Assembly (NCBI GenBank): GCA_036387135.1
Contig: DASVUH010000044.1
Coordinates: 50,483 to 114,482, forward strand
Direction of reading: 5' to 3'
DNA length: 64,000 nucleotides
From: JALZCH01 sp036387135
GTDB lineage: Bacteria; Acidobacteriota; Blastocatellia; Pyrinomonadales; Pyrinomonadaceae
Shown here: in pieces, positions 44,054-53,599 of the stretch
Layout: each line of letters opens with the position of its first letter
Numbering within the stretch: the stretch's first letter is position 1
Translations under genes and position numbers: made by a program
The notes under the pieces: generated by a model
Told to the model about the DNA's origin: nothing
The model's database searches: none
What the model saw: the letters and a program-made list of their open reading frames with translations, nothing else

Positions 44054-44683
44054 TCAACCTTCGACCGTCGCCGAAATTTTCCGCAACGCTTCGGCAACGG
44101 CGCGATAATCAAAAAGCTGCTGTTTTTCGCGGCGATGCGAAGCCAGAACCTGCGGGCTTGGATGATAAAGCGGAATCAGCAATTTGTTGTTCCATTTGTA
44201 AATTTGCCCGGCATTTTCGCGCACGGTCAAATCGTGCGATTCGATTGTTTTCAACGCTTCGAGCGCGACTGTTCCAAGCGTCACGATTATCTGCGGCTGC
44301 AAGACTTCGATTTGTCTTTGAAGAAATTCAGAACAGTTTTTAATTTCCGCGAGCGAAGGCTTGCGATTTGCGCCCGATTCTTTGCGCGGATTGCAGAGAA
44401 CCGTGTTGCTGACGAAAATATCTTCTCTCTTTAAACCGATTGAGCCGATAAATTTACGGAAATTTACGCCCGAAGCATCGCCGACGAGCGGAATCCGCGT
44501 TTTATCTCCGCCGTTTCTGCCCGGCGCTTCAGCGAGAAACAAAATCGGCGAATTCAAATTGCCGTTTAATTCGCTCAATACAGCCGTTCGTTCGCATAAA
44601 TTTTCGCATTTGCGGCAAACCTGCGCTTCCGTTACGAGCTGGCGGAAAACGGCTTGTTTGTTTTTTGTCAAAGCGTTGTGCAT
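44054..44683 (-). CDS. Uracil-DNA glycosylase, family 4-like (Fe-S)
   Basis: 209 aa. Removes uracil from DNA in base-excision repair. Motif A region FLAEAPGRNGGDKTRIPLVG (residues 49-68) and motif B YHPSPQVLASH are recognisable. Cysteines C23, C26, C97 and C117 are placed as the four ligands of the family's [4Fe-4S] cluster, with a slightly longer C97-C117 spacing than in well-known members. It is divergent from mrp, starts 48 bp apart. Confidence 0.87.
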   Translation of the reverse strand: MHNALTKNKQAVFRQLVTEAQVCRKCENLCERTAVLSELNGNLNSPILFLAEAPGRNGGDKTRIPLVGDASGVNFRKFIGSIGLKREDIFVSNTVLCNPRKESGANRKPSLAEIKNCSEFLQRQIEVLQPQIIVTLGTVALEALKTIESHDLTVRENAGQIYKWNNKLLIPLYHPSPQVLASHRREKQQLFDYRAVAEALRKISATVEG

Positions 44684-44731
44684 TATGTAACTAATAAGAT
44701 AAAACTAACAAAAATAAGCATCAAAAGAGAA

Positions 44732-45817
44732 ATGACACAAATTTCAGAACAGCAAATTTTAGCTGCCTTATCAAACATCAAAGACCCGGATTTGGGCAAA
44801 GATATTGTCACGCTCGGCTTTGTCAAAGATTTACAAATCAACGGCTCGGACGTTTCGTTCCGGCTGGTTTTGACGACTCCGGCTTGTCCCGTCAAAGAAT
44901 CGTTTGAAGCAGAAGCACACGCGCTCGTACGAGAAATTCCCGGCGTTTCCAGCGTAAAAGTGACAATGGACGCCGAAGTGCCGAAAGGTCGCGGCGTGGC
45001 AAACTCTCCGGCGCTGCCGGGCGTGAAGAACATTATCGCCGTTTCATCAGGCAAAGGCGGAGTCGGAAAATCAACCGTCGCCGTCAATCTCGCGGTTTCG
45101 CTCGCTCTGGACGGCGCGAAAGTCGGTTTGATGGACGCCGATGTTTACGGACCGAATGTGCCGATAATGCTCGGAATCGGACATAAACAGCCGGAAGTCG
45201 GAGCGCAGCAGCTTTTGCCGATTGAAGCGCACGGCGTCAAGGTTATGTCAATGGGCAATTTGCAGCCGGGCGATAAACCTCTGATTATGCGCGGTCCGAT
45301 GCTGCACGGGCTTGTCCGGCAATTTCTGGCGGATGTCGCGTGGGGCGAGCTTGATTATTTAATCGTTGATATGCCGCCGGGAACCGGCGACGTGCAATTG
45401 AGTCTCGCGCAGCTAGTTCCCGTTCAGGGCGCGGTTGTCGTGACGACGCCGCAGGAAGTTTCTTTGTCGGATGTTCGACGCGCAATCAGAATGTTTGAAA
45501 CCGTCGCCGTTCCGGTTTTGGGCGTGGTGGAAAATATGAGCTATTTCGTGCCGCCCGATATGCCCGAAAAACGCTACAACATTTTCGGCGAAGGCGGCGG
45601 ACGCCGAGTTGCAGACCAATACGGTTTGTCGTTTCTGGGCGAAATTCCGCTCGGAATGGAAGTGCGCGAAGCCGGGGATTCAGGCGTTCCCGTCGTTATC
45701 TCGCAGCCCGGTTCGCCGCAAGCCAAATCGTTCCGCGAAATGGCGGAAAACGTCGCGCGCCACGTTTCCATCGAAGCTATGAAACCAGACCTTGTTATTT
45801 CGCGCCGAGCGCAGTAA
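44732..45817 (+). CDS. Mrp/ApbC-type Fe-S carrier ATPase with N-terminal MIP18 domain
   Basis: 361 aa from ATG at 44732 (AAAAGAGA upstream); the longer frame overlaps the divergent glycosylase start. Residues ~5-90 are a MIP18/DUF59 domain (LAALSNIKDPDLGKDIVTLG, then TTPACPVKE). A deviant Walker A follows in VSSGKGGVGKSTVAVNLAV, then MDADVYGPN and VDMPPGTGDVQLSL. The C-terminal CxxC that holds a bridging cluster in many homologues is replaced by VPPD in NMSYFVPPDMPEKR, a variant also seen in some other phyla. It delivers Fe-S clusters to apoproteins and is followed by an A-type carrier gene. Confidence 0.9.
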   Translation: MTQISEQQILAALSNIKDPDLGKDIVTLGFVKDLQINGSDVSFRLVLTTPACPVKESFEAEAHALVREIPGVSSVKVTMDAEVPKGRGVANSPALPGVKNIIAVSSGKGGVGKSTVAVNLAVSLALDGAKVGLMDADVYGPNVPIMLGIGHKQPEVGAQQLLPIEAHGVKVMSMGNLQPGDKPLIMRGPMLHGLVRQFLADVAWGELDYLIVDMPPGTGDVQLSLAQLVPVQGAVVVTTPQEVSLSDVRRAIRMFETVAVPVLGVVENMSYFVPPDMPEKRYNIFGEGGGRRVADQYGLSFLGEIPLGMEVREAGDSGVPVVISQPGSPQAKSFREMAENVARHVSIEAMKPDLVISRRAQ

Positions 45818-45902
45818 AATAATTGAGGAAAGTTTATTAAAAAGTCAGGATTAACCCCTGCGAACAAAAGTAATTTTAGATTTTTAGGAGACAAATAAAA
45901 AA

Positions 45903-46262
45903 ATGACACCAACAGTTGCCGCTCCGGCTTTTGATTTGATTTTAACGAGCCAGGCTGCGGAAGAAATTAAAGGATTTTTGGCTGGCGAAGAAGATTTGCC
46001 CGAAACCGCCGGATTGCGCGTCCGCGTCGTGCCGGGCGGCTGTTCGGGTTTTCAATACAGCCTCAACATCGAAGAAGAATCGCGCCAGGGCGATTTCATT
46101 TTAGACAAAGAAGGCGTGCGCCTTTTTGTTGATATGTTTTCGGCGCAATATTTAAACGGCGTCAAAGTTGATTACACCTCAAATATGATGGGTTCGGGCT
46201 TCACGTTTGAAAATCCGAACGCCACCGGCGGCTGCGGCTGCGGAACATCGTTTACGGCTTAA
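45903..46262 (+). CDS. erpA: A-type Fe-S carrier (ErpA/IscA family)
   Basis: 119 aa. The three conserved cysteines are present: one in VPGGCSGFQY and two in the C-terminal GGCGCGTSF. The segment KVDYTSNMMGSGFTFENPNA is typical of HesB/IscA/ErpA. It accepts and delivers Fe-S clusters, which fits its place 85 bp downstream of mrp. TTAGGAG lies upstream of the ATG. The choice between ErpA and IscA cannot be settled by eye. Confidence 0.92.
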   Translation: MTPTVAAPAFDLILTSQAAEEIKGFLAGEEDLPETAGLRVRVVPGGCSGFQYSLNIEEESRQGDFILDKEGVRLFVDMFSAQYLNGVKVDYTSNMMGSGFTFENPNATGGCGCGTSFTA

Positions 46263-46283
46263 AATTAGAAAAATAGAAACTGT

Positions 46284-46310
46284 AAAGAGGCGGCTTTTTA
46301 CCGCCTCTTT
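46284..46310. terminator. Bidirectional terminator between erpA and the MmeI-like gene
   Basis: AAAGAGGCGG (46284-46293) / CCGCCTCTTT (46301-46310), 7-base loop, T tracts on both sides. Confidence 0.9.
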
Positions 46311-46319
46311 TTATTGAAA

Positions 46320-49085
46320 TTATCGTGTTATGCGACGACGGCGAGGCACAATTGCAATCGCGGCGAGCGGCGCGACGAGTTCGCGGTAGCGGGCGAACAA
46401 AAATTGCAGGCGTTCGAGTTCGGTGTTAAAAGCGGCGCGGCGATAGCACAAATCAACTTCGCGGTCTAAATCGCGGTGTGCGCGGACGAGTTCGGGCGGC
46501 ATTGTGTTCGGGTCGTACAAATCAGCCAGAGTCGAGTTTGGAAACGCGCGGCGCACTTCCAAAACGCGATTCGCCGCCGCTTCGACGCGCTCGCGCTGCG
46601 CGGCGGTCGGATTGTCGGGAAACGGGAAATTGTTATAGACAAGATTGTTTGAATAACGATAATCGCTTTTCAATCTGACGCAAACTTGCCGCATCCAAGC
46701 ATTATGCATTGTCGAAGAAATCACGCCGAAATGGTAAGGAATTGCATCAGGCACAATCAGAGATGAATCACCAGCAATAATATTTGCTGTTAAAAATCCT
46801 GTTGGAATAAATCTTCTTCGTTCTGATGAAACTCTAGGTATTAGAAGATAATTTGTTGTCGGCTGCCGCATTTCACCGAATAAAGTTGGAACATCGGCTA
46901 AACGTCGCGTTGTTTCCCGATTACTTTCCAGCCGATATTGTCTGACTGCTTCAACACGACGCCGCACTTCGGGCATTTGACGTAATTCGTTTGGTTCAAT
47001 TCCAACAAGCCACAAACACCAGCGATTTATATTATTGATAAATTCCCGCGAGCCATAAAAACGGCGGATAAAACGTTCGGCTTGAGGTTCAAGTCTCAAA
47101 AGCTGTGCTTTCTCGTCATCATCGAGAAGCAAATGCCCACCGTCGTTAGGCATACTTCCGAAAACAATCGGCGGCACATCGCTGATTGGTTGGCGGCGGC
47201 TTTGTACAACAATATCGTCGGCATCAACCAAATACGGATTAATGTTTTTGACAATTCTTTCCGCCGGTTCGCTGTCCGGTCTTTCGTAATCGTATAAACG
47301 CTTTTCCCTCTCATCTTGCAATGCAAAACCGACAATAATGCAGTAAACGGCGGCGTGACCGCCGCGCGCTTCGTTTGTCCAGCGAAATGTGCGATGCGCG
47401 AAATTGATTTTGACGTGATTGGCAATCATCCACGACCACAGTGCGCCGACCTGTTCGCCCTGCGTAATTGAATTGGTTGAAACAAAAGCGACTTTGATTT
47501 TTGTATCCTGAATGAATTGCGCCGCTTTAACGTACCACGCCGCGACGTAATCAAGTACGCCGTTGTTAGGCAGCGCGGAGCAAACATAATCCATATCGGC
47601 TTTCTGTTCGGCATTTTGATATTGCTTTCCTACAAACGGCGGATTGCCGAGAATATAAAGTCTGGTTTCATCTGCGCTGATTTCAGGCGAAATTATTTCT
47701 GCCCAATCAACGCGCAGCGCATTTTCCTTGTGAATATTCGGCGCGCGGCGCAGCGGCAAACGGTTGTATTCGACTCCGAATTCGAGCGCCAGCTCGCGGT
47801 TGGCTAAATGGTCGGTAATCCACAAAGCGACCGTGGCGATTTGCGATGCGAATTCTTCGATTTCGATTCCGTAAAATGCGTCAACATCAATCGCGCTGAC
47901 ATAAAGACGCTGCTGCGCACTGCCCGACAAATCGCGCATCCGTTTGAGAACGTCTAGCTCCAAACGCCGCATTTCGCGGTAAGTGATAACCAGAAAATTG
48001 CCCGCGCCGCAAGCCGGATCGAAAAAACGCAGACTCGCAATTTTGTCGTGAAAACGACGCAGCCCGCTCGCGTTATCTTTTATCCGTTCAAACTCGGTGC
48101 GTAAATCATCGAGAAACAAACCGCGCACGGCTTTCAAAATATTGCGCTCGCTCGTATAGTGCGCGCCAAGCTCGCGGCGTTCCGCCGGATTCATCACCGA
48201 TTGAAAGAGCGAACCGAATATCGCGGGCGAAACTTTGCTCCAATCAAACGAACACGCTTCGAGCAGCTTTTGCCGCATCTGTCTGTCAAAAGTCGGTGCG
48301 CGAAAATCTTCTCGAAACAAAGCGCCGTTTACGTGTGGAAACTGCCGCAAATCTTCGTCAAGCGTCGTTTGCCGGCTCTCCGGCGCGGTGTCAAGCAGTT
48401 GAAAGAAAGAATTAAGTTGCGCGCCCGTATCTCTGCCGCTTTCATCGGTTCTTTCTTCGAGAAAAAAACGAAACCCGTCGCGCGGAAAAATGCCGGTGTC
48501 GTCGGCGAAAAGACAATAAACTAAACGCACAAGAAAAACTTCGAGTTGATGCCCGCCATAACCGCTTGCCAGCAACGCATCGTGCAACTCACCCATTTTT
48601 TCGGCGACTTCAATATTTACAGGGTCTTGATCTTGATACGTGCGCGTTGTGTAGCCGGAAATAAAGCCAAATAAATGAATATTGTCAGGCAGTTCGGCGA
48701 GCGTGAAATTGTGTTCCGTTCCTTCGTCTAGGTCATAGAGGCGAAAACGCGCAAAATCGGAAACGACGACATATCTGGGCAAATCGGTTTCGCTTATACC
48801 TTCAAAATAATCAATTGCTTGAGTAAAGGCTTTATCAAGGTTTTGCCCGCGCGATTTGTGTTCGGCGAGCATTGTGCCTTTCCAAAACACATCTATCGAA
48901 CCGCGCCGCGCGCCGAGCAAATTAACCGATTGTTCAAAAGCTGCGACACGGCGGCGGGAAATTCCAAAAATATTAAAAAACTCGTTCCAAAAAGTTTGAG
49001 CTTCGGCGCGTTCACGAGAAACATCGCGCCATTAGTGAGCAAAAGCAACCGCACGTTCGCGGATTTCACGTTGAGAAAGTGCCAT
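46320..49085 (-). pseudogene. MmeI-like (type IIL) restriction-modification enzyme with a nonsense codon
   Basis: From ATG 49085 the frame reads MALSQREIRERAVAFAH, then TAA at 49034-49032 (codon 18), then WRDVSRERAEAQTFWNEFFN and onwards, open to 46320. Without the stop it would encode about 920 aa, the usual length of MmeI-type single-chain enzymes. All domains are otherwise present: nuclease motif IDVFWKGTMLAEHK (D...ExK), a helical linker, methyltransferase motif I FFDPACGAGNFL, motif IV ILGNPPFVGK, and the target-recognition C-terminus. A product could restart at TTG 48920 (866 aa), losing about 55 N-terminal residues but keeping the nuclease motif. Confidence 0.85.
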
Positions 49086-49161
49086 ATATTTTCAACCGCT
49101 ATAATTGAGTATCGCTTCCTAAATACTTTGTGGGTATTAAGTCGCGTTCGCATTTATAAAC

Positions 49162-49192
49162 AAAAAAACGGGCGAGGACAAGCCCCGACCGT
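49162..49192 (-). terminator. Terminator after the broken vapC
   Basis: On the minus strand, CGGGG/CCTCG within ACGG...CCGT, followed by seven T residues. Confidence 0.5.
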
Positions 49193-49216
49193 GTATTTGA
49201 ATTGGCAATTTAATTG

Positions 49217-49613
49217 TTACTGCTCGCTAATGACATGCAAACCGCTAACAGATTGAAAATCGGTTCTGTTATGCGTAACCAGCGGAATATTGAAATAAAG
49301 CGCGGTCGCGGCAATCCAAGCATCTGCCGTGTCAATGTTTTTGCCTGTGCGTCTCTGCCTTCATCTGAGATTTGCGCCCACAACAGACAAATCTCGCGGG
49401 TTGTATTCTGGACGTAGTAACGAGCCAGAGTTTTCTCCAATTTGTTCGCATCCGCGCGCCCCACGCAGCGCGCAATGACCATTTTTCGAGTTCGGCAATG
49501 GTCATAAACGAAACGATTAAGAATTGATTGTTAGTGTGTTTTTTGTACAAATCTGCGCGAGTGTCGTCTTTGAGAAAATAAGAAAAAACGTCGGTGTCAA
49601 TTACTCGTGCCAT
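49217..49613 (-). pseudogene. PIN-domain (VapC-like) toxin with two frameshifts
   Basis: The start ATG 49613 gives MARVIDTDVFSYFLKDDTRA and on to LRAAWGAR. Continuity then requires a shift near the GGGG run (about 49465) to reach RADANKLEKTLARYYV ... WAQISDEGRDA. A second shift near 49350 reaches GKNIDTADAWIAATALYFNI ... THNRTDF, ending SEQ at 49217. The conceptual protein has the acidic PIN residues (D at N-terminus, E in IAELEKW, D in DTADAW) and full VapC length. Both breaks lie near short homopolymers, so sequencing error is an alternative to decay. Confidence 0.82.
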
Positions 49614-49832
49614 TTAATCAATTTTCTCCTTGCGCCGATTTGAGTCGCGCCTTTCTTCGCGCAGCCAAACTAAAAATTCTTCAAATTCTTCGTCCGTCCA
49701 CAAATCCCCGCCTTCACCGACGGCTGCATCGAAATCAAACCGTTCAACGCCTTGTTCGCGCATCATCTGTTCGATTTCCGCTTCGGTGGGCGGTTCGTGT
49801 TTCTTATTCGGTTCTTTTTGCAAAGGATTCAT
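49614..49832 (-). CDS. Putative antitoxin upstream of the broken PIN toxin
   Basis: 72 aa, strongly acidic (TEAEIEQMMREQGVERFDFD, then TDEEFEEFLVWLREERRDSN) with a C-terminal helix suited to wrap a toxin; no DNA-binding fold was recognised. Its TAA stop is immediately followed by the toxin ATG, and AAGGAG near its 3' end serves the toxin start. Position and charge are the basis for the antitoxin call. Confidence 0.6.
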   Translation of the reverse strand: MNPLQKEPNKKHEPPTEAEIEQMMREQGVERFDFDAAVGEGGDLWTDEEFEEFLVWLREERRDSNRRKEKID

Positions 49833-49885
49833 TTCACATCGCCGCCTTTCAGTTTTTATTTAACGCCATAAACGGTGATGCGCGC

Positions 49886-49926
49886 AAACAAAAACGGACG
49901 CGGAATAATCCGTGCCCGTTTTGTTT
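49886..49926. terminator. Terminator downstream of the TraB-like gene
   Basis: AAACAAAAACGG and CCCGTTTTGTTT form the outer stem, CGGA/TCCG an inner stem; it follows the leftward gene at 49950. Confidence 0.65.
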
Positions 49927-49949
49927 AATGAATTTATTGACGCGGAATC

Positions 49950-50816
49950 TTAATCGTTTCCGGCAACCGCCGGTTTCGTTTGTTTGAAGATATTTTGCAG
50001 CGCTTTTTCCTGTTTGACAACGTGGCTTGCGCCGACCACTGCGAAAACTCTCTCGCCTTTTTCGACTTCAGCCGCTAAGGTTTTTACCATAAAACGCCCG
50101 CGATAATTGACGGAAGCGTCGGCGATGTCGTTGGTGAAATTGCCCAAATCCGGGTTTGGATCAAAAATCTTTTGCTCAATTTTGCGCCAATCGGCGACAG
50201 TCGGCAGATTCTTTTTGGCAACTGCGTCAAACTCCGCGATTGTTTTCGGCAGGCTGTCAAAACCGGGCATTTTCGCCGCGCTGCGAAGCGCTTCTTCGAC
50301 CAATTCTTCGGGCTTTTTCGGATTTGTTTTTTTGTTGTTTTCCGGCACGCGGCGCAAAACGTAAAACAGAAAAACCTGTTCGAGCGTCCAGCGTTTTGTT
50401 CCGAGAATGTACTTCATTTCTTCCAATCGCGGCGGGTCTAAGGATTTAATCGGAATGTTGTGTTTTTTCGCCAGAAAACTAAGTAATCCCGGTTCGCCGT
50501 ATTTTTCGACCGCTTCTCTGGCGGTTTCGGCTGCGGGCGGCGTGCCGCTTTCGTTTAAAATAACCGTCGGTTTAAATTCGGCAAAACGTTTTTCAAGCTC
50601 TGCCGCCTGCGGGTCGTCGTAGCTGTAAAAATGTCCCGCGCCGAAATAAACAAGCTCGCCTTTGTCCTTTTTGAATTCAAGAATGTAAGGGCGTTTGTGG
50701 CGAATTTTTCCGTAATCTTTGTAGCTCATAATTTCCGGCTCGTTTTGCGCGAAAACGCTGAGAACCGGACATAAAATTGCGAACGCCGCGAGCGGCAATA
50801 AATTTATCTTTTTCAT
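49950..50816 (-). CDS. Secreted TraB/GumN-like protein
   Basis: 288 aa with a signal peptide (cut after LSVFAQ). The TraB/PrgY/GumN fold is suggested by the N-terminal LVYFGAGHFYSYDDPQ (G-x-x-H), LNESGTPP, and a C-terminal VFAVVGASHVVKQEKAL with a second G-x-x-H. Tiki-type members use such residues for metalloprotease activity; function in bacteria is poorly known. It lies 18 bp downstream of the retropepsin-like gene, in a leftward three-gene operon with the membrane protein at 51818. Confidence 0.7.
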   Translation of the reverse strand: MKKINLLPLAAFAILCPVLSVFAQNEPEIMSYKDYGKIRHKRPYILEFKKDKGELVYFGAGHFYSYDDPQAAELEKRFAEFKPTVILNESGTPPAAETAREAVEKYGEPGLLSFLAKKHNIPIKSLDPPRLEEMKYILGTKRWTLEQVFLFYVLRRVPENNKKTNPKKPEELVEEALRSAAKMPGFDSLPKTIAEFDAVAKKNLPTVADWRKIEQKIFDPNPDLGNFTNDIADASVNYRGRFMVKTLAAEVEKGERVFAVVGASHVVKQEKALQNIFKQTKPAVAGND

Positions 50817-50834
50817 TTCTCCTGTTTTTCCTTT

Positions 50835-51818
50835 TTATTTTTCAAACGCGGCGACGGCGTTCGGGTAATCAACCGTAATGCGAAAATGCCTGAGGGCGTT
50901 TCCGCCGATTGCGCCTTCGATTCGTTTGTCCATCCATTGCGACATATATTCGTGAAAATTCTTGTCCGCCCTGACCGTAAACCAGACCGCGCCGGTTCGA
51001 TAGCCGCCGATTTCGATGTCCGGGACTTCGATCATCGCGGCTCCGCTTCGATTTTCAGCCGCTTCGAGGACGCGCCAATCGGGATGGGCTTTGCGCCATT
51101 TTTCAAAGACGCTAGTTGTAATAAAGCTCGTCGCGCGAACCGCCGGTTGTTTATCGTTCAGAGCTTTTAACGCGGCTTCCGTCAATTCCGTTGTCGCGCC
51201 CGTGTCGAACAGCAAATCAAGCGTTTCGCCGTCAATCCTGACCGCAATGCGCGGGAAATTCAGGATGCGCTTGCCGGAATCGTTTGCTTTAAAACCGAGC
51301 GTGACGCGATGCGCCGGTTTGACGGCGGGAACGTCGCCTGCGGCGCGAAGCAGCAATTGTTTTTTCGGATAATCAAAAGTCCAGACGCGTCCTGCGAACC
51401 ATTGCTGTCCGAGCATTCCAGACCAATCATGTGCGTACGACATTCTCTGTGAGATCGGCGCGACGAAAAGTCTTTCGTTTGGCGAGCCGAGCGGCGTGAC
51501 AATTTCGGCTCCGGCTTTAAATTTCGGCAAAGCGATTGTTTCCATTTTTCGTCCGCCGTCGCCTGCGACCGATTCGACCGGAATTTTTAATTTTTCAACG
51601 ACATCCGCGAAAATAAACAAACCGCCGCCGGTATCTGTAAAGAAATTGAGTTTTGCGCCGTCCGCCGTAATCGGTTCAACGTAAAACCGATGCGCGTCGT
51701 AACGTGCGGGAAGTTTTATCGGTTTGCCGATTGTCTGCCCAAAAACCTGCGTCACAGAGGACACAAAAAGAATAAAAACAGCAGCTTTTAAAACGACTGC
51801 TTTCGAGATAGAAATCAT
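50835..51818 (-). CDS. Secreted retropepsin-like aspartyl protease
   Basis: 327 aa with a signal peptide (cut near VTQVFGQ). Two Asp-Thr-Gly motifs are visible: FFTDTGGGLFIF near residue 62 and LLFDTGATTELTEAALKAL near residue 205. Each has the following hydrophobic strand typical of aspartic proteases, so it may be a two-lobed or tandem retropepsin. Between them lies a QQWFAGRVWTFDYPKKQLLL segment common in this family. ATG at 51818 overlaps the upstream stop by one base (TAATG), so translation is coupled. Confidence 0.75.
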   Translation of the reverse strand: MISISKAVVLKAAVFILFVSSVTQVFGQTIGKPIKLPARYDAHRFYVEPITADGAKLNFFTDTGGGLFIFADVVEKLKIPVESVAGDGGRKMETIALPKFKAGAEIVTPLGSPNERLFVAPISQRMSYAHDWSGMLGQQWFAGRVWTFDYPKKQLLLRAAGDVPAVKPAHRVTLGFKANDSGKRILNFPRIAVRIDGETLDLLFDTGATTELTEAALKALNDKQPAVRATSFITTSVFEKWRKAHPDWRVLEAAENRSGAAMIEVPDIEIGGYRTGAVWFTVRADKNFHEYMSQWMDKRIEGAIGGNALRHFRITVDYPNAVAAFEK

Positions 51819-52432
51819 TAATTAATCTCCTTTTGGTTTGCGTTGAAAACCGCTAATCCGAGCGCAAAAAATCCTAAAGTAACCGAACCGATAAAAATCC
51901 AGCCGGTGTTTTCTCTACCGAATACAGCGCTTGCCGCGAAAAACAAAGGCAGCGCAAAACCGATTAAAAAAGCCGGAAGTCTGCGCCAACCGCGCCATAC
52001 GCCCGCACGAACTATTGCGATGCCGACGACGATCATCAAAACGTGGCTAAACGGATACGCCATATCGGTAACGAAAAAAAGCCAGGTTTGTTTCAGGCTC
52101 GGCGCTGTGTATTCAATCACGTCAAACATCATCGCCAGGAAAAGTCCGACAATCTGCACCGCGAACAAAATCTTTGCGCCGAGTCCGTTTCCGGTCACGC
52201 GCATTCGTCGCATTGCCGTCGCGCTCGCTAATGCGCCACAAAGATAAATCACGCCGAGAATGCTGGCATAAATCTGATTCGGATTAGGCTGGTCAAAATT
52301 TTGCGAATAAAAAGAGGACGCAAAATAAAGACCGGGCGCGCAAATCATTCCGATTATACCGAGCCGGCGATGCGTCGCCGTTGTTGCCAATTTGTTATTG
52401 CTTGCGGGCAGGCTGATTTCTTGAACCGACAT
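51818..52432 (-). CDS. Six-helix membrane protein of unknown function
   Basis: 204 aa with about six hydrophobic segments (GIIGMICAPGLYFASSFY; YASILGVIYLCGALASAT; KILFAVQIVGLFLAMMFDVI; HVLMIVVGIAIVRAG; LPAFLIGFALPLFFAASAVF; IGSVTLGFFALGLAV). No family was recognised. First gene of a tightly packed operon with the retropepsin-like and TraB-like secreted proteins. Confidence 0.68.
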   Translation of the reverse strand: MSVQEISLPASNNKLATTATHRRLGIIGMICAPGLYFASSFYSQNFDQPNPNQIYASILGVIYLCGALASATAMRRMRVTGNGLGAKILFAVQIVGLFLAMMFDVIEYTAPSLKQTWLFFVTDMAYPFSHVLMIVVGIAIVRAGVWRGWRRLPAFLIGFALPLFFAASAVFGRENTGWIFIGSVTLGFFALGLAVFNANQKEIN

Positions 52433-52671
52433 TTGAAACCTCGAAAAATTAAAGCAATTCCCAATTAATAACGCGCAGAAACTCGCTTTTTGGTTTCAAT
52501 GGTTGCGACTCTTTTTAAGATTGGCATTTGAGAGGCTGAAAACTGCCGCTTAAAACTTTTGCGCGGAATCGTACAAACGAAAAATCTGTTTAGTGAAAAT
52601 ATTTATCTTTAATGCCGATTAGCGCGATAAATCGGCTAGAGAGTATCAGGTAAGGCAGGAGTGACGAAATT

Positions 52672-53376
52672 ATGAATATGCAACAGCAAAACGATTCGCT
52701 GGTAATTGATCGAAACGGCAGACGAGGCTTGCTGGACGTGGCGGGAACGCCGGAGCAAGTCAAGCGAAACGGTCAATTTCTAGTACGTTTGGAGAACGGA
52801 ACAAGCGTTTTAGTTCCGGCGAGTGAAATCGTCGCATCGCAAGCGGGCGGCTATCTTCTCGAAAGAAGCTTTGATGAATTCGGCACCGCGCAGCAGCTCG
52901 CAAGCGACTCTGATTTGCAGCAAACCGCCGAGGCAGGGAAACAAACGACGAGAACGGAGAATACGCCGAGAAACATTGAAGAACAGCTTGTGGTTCCGGT
53001 TCTCGCCGAAGAATTGCACGTTGAAAGGCAGAGCGTCGTTACGGGCGGAGTTCGCGTTCACAAGCGTGTTGTCGAACGAACGGAAATTGTTGACCAGCCG
53101 ATTCAAGCAGAAGAAGTTGACGTGGAGCGTATTCCGATTAACCAGATGATTGAAACCGCTCCGGCGATTCGCTATGAAGGCGACGTGATCGTCGTGCCGC
53201 TGGTCGAAGAAGTTATCGTGACCGAAAAGCGCTTGATGCTCCGCGAAGAAGTACGGATCCGGCGACGTAAATTTGAAACGCGCAAACCGCAGGAAGTCAC
53301 ATTGCGACGCGAGCAAGTGGAATTTGAAGAAATTTCTCCCGAAGAACCTGAACGTCGTTCAGGCGCAAGCAGCTAA
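52672..53376 (+). CDS. DUF2382 (YsnF/AvaK-type) stress protein
   Basis: 234 aa. The N-terminal ~65 residues form a small beta domain (RNGRRGLLDVAGTPEQVKRN ...). Residues ~105-225 match DUF2382: EEQLVVPVLAEELHVERQSV, then TGGVRVHKRVVERTEIVDQP, then a second cycle ending VIVTEKRLMLREEVRIRRRK. DUF2382 proteins appear in general-stress and desiccation regulons. A second DUF2382 gene follows after 223 bp in the same direction. The start has GGCAGGAG close upstream. Confidence 0.85.
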   Translation: MNMQQQNDSLVIDRNGRRGLLDVAGTPEQVKRNGQFLVRLENGTSVLVPASEIVASQAGGYLLERSFDEFGTAQQLASDSDLQQTAEAGKQTTRTENTPRNIEEQLVVPVLAEELHVERQSVVTGGVRVHKRVVERTEIVDQPIQAEEVDVERIPINQMIETAPAIRYEGDVIVVPLVEEVIVTEKRLMLREEVRIRRRKFETRKPQEVTLRREQVEFEEISPEEPERRSGASS

Positions 53377-53599
53377 AGATGCTGCCCATTACCGGATAAA
53401 AGCGTGAAGAATCTCCGGCTGAGAGTCTAAACGCTTTCAAAAGCAATAAGCAAAGTTTCAAACTTAGGAGCGCTTATTGCAGTTACTTCTGAATTGCAGA
53501 TATAGGAATGCAATTCATACACGCGGCAACGCAGCTTAACAATCGTGCTGCATTGTTCGTTGTAAATTTTTACTTAAGAAAAAGGAGAGAGGGAACATT

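Noticed and set aside
49210..49482. A separate 90-aa gene downstream of the antitoxin
   Set aside because: It is the middle frame of the broken PIN toxin; its C-terminal half is out of the PIN frame.
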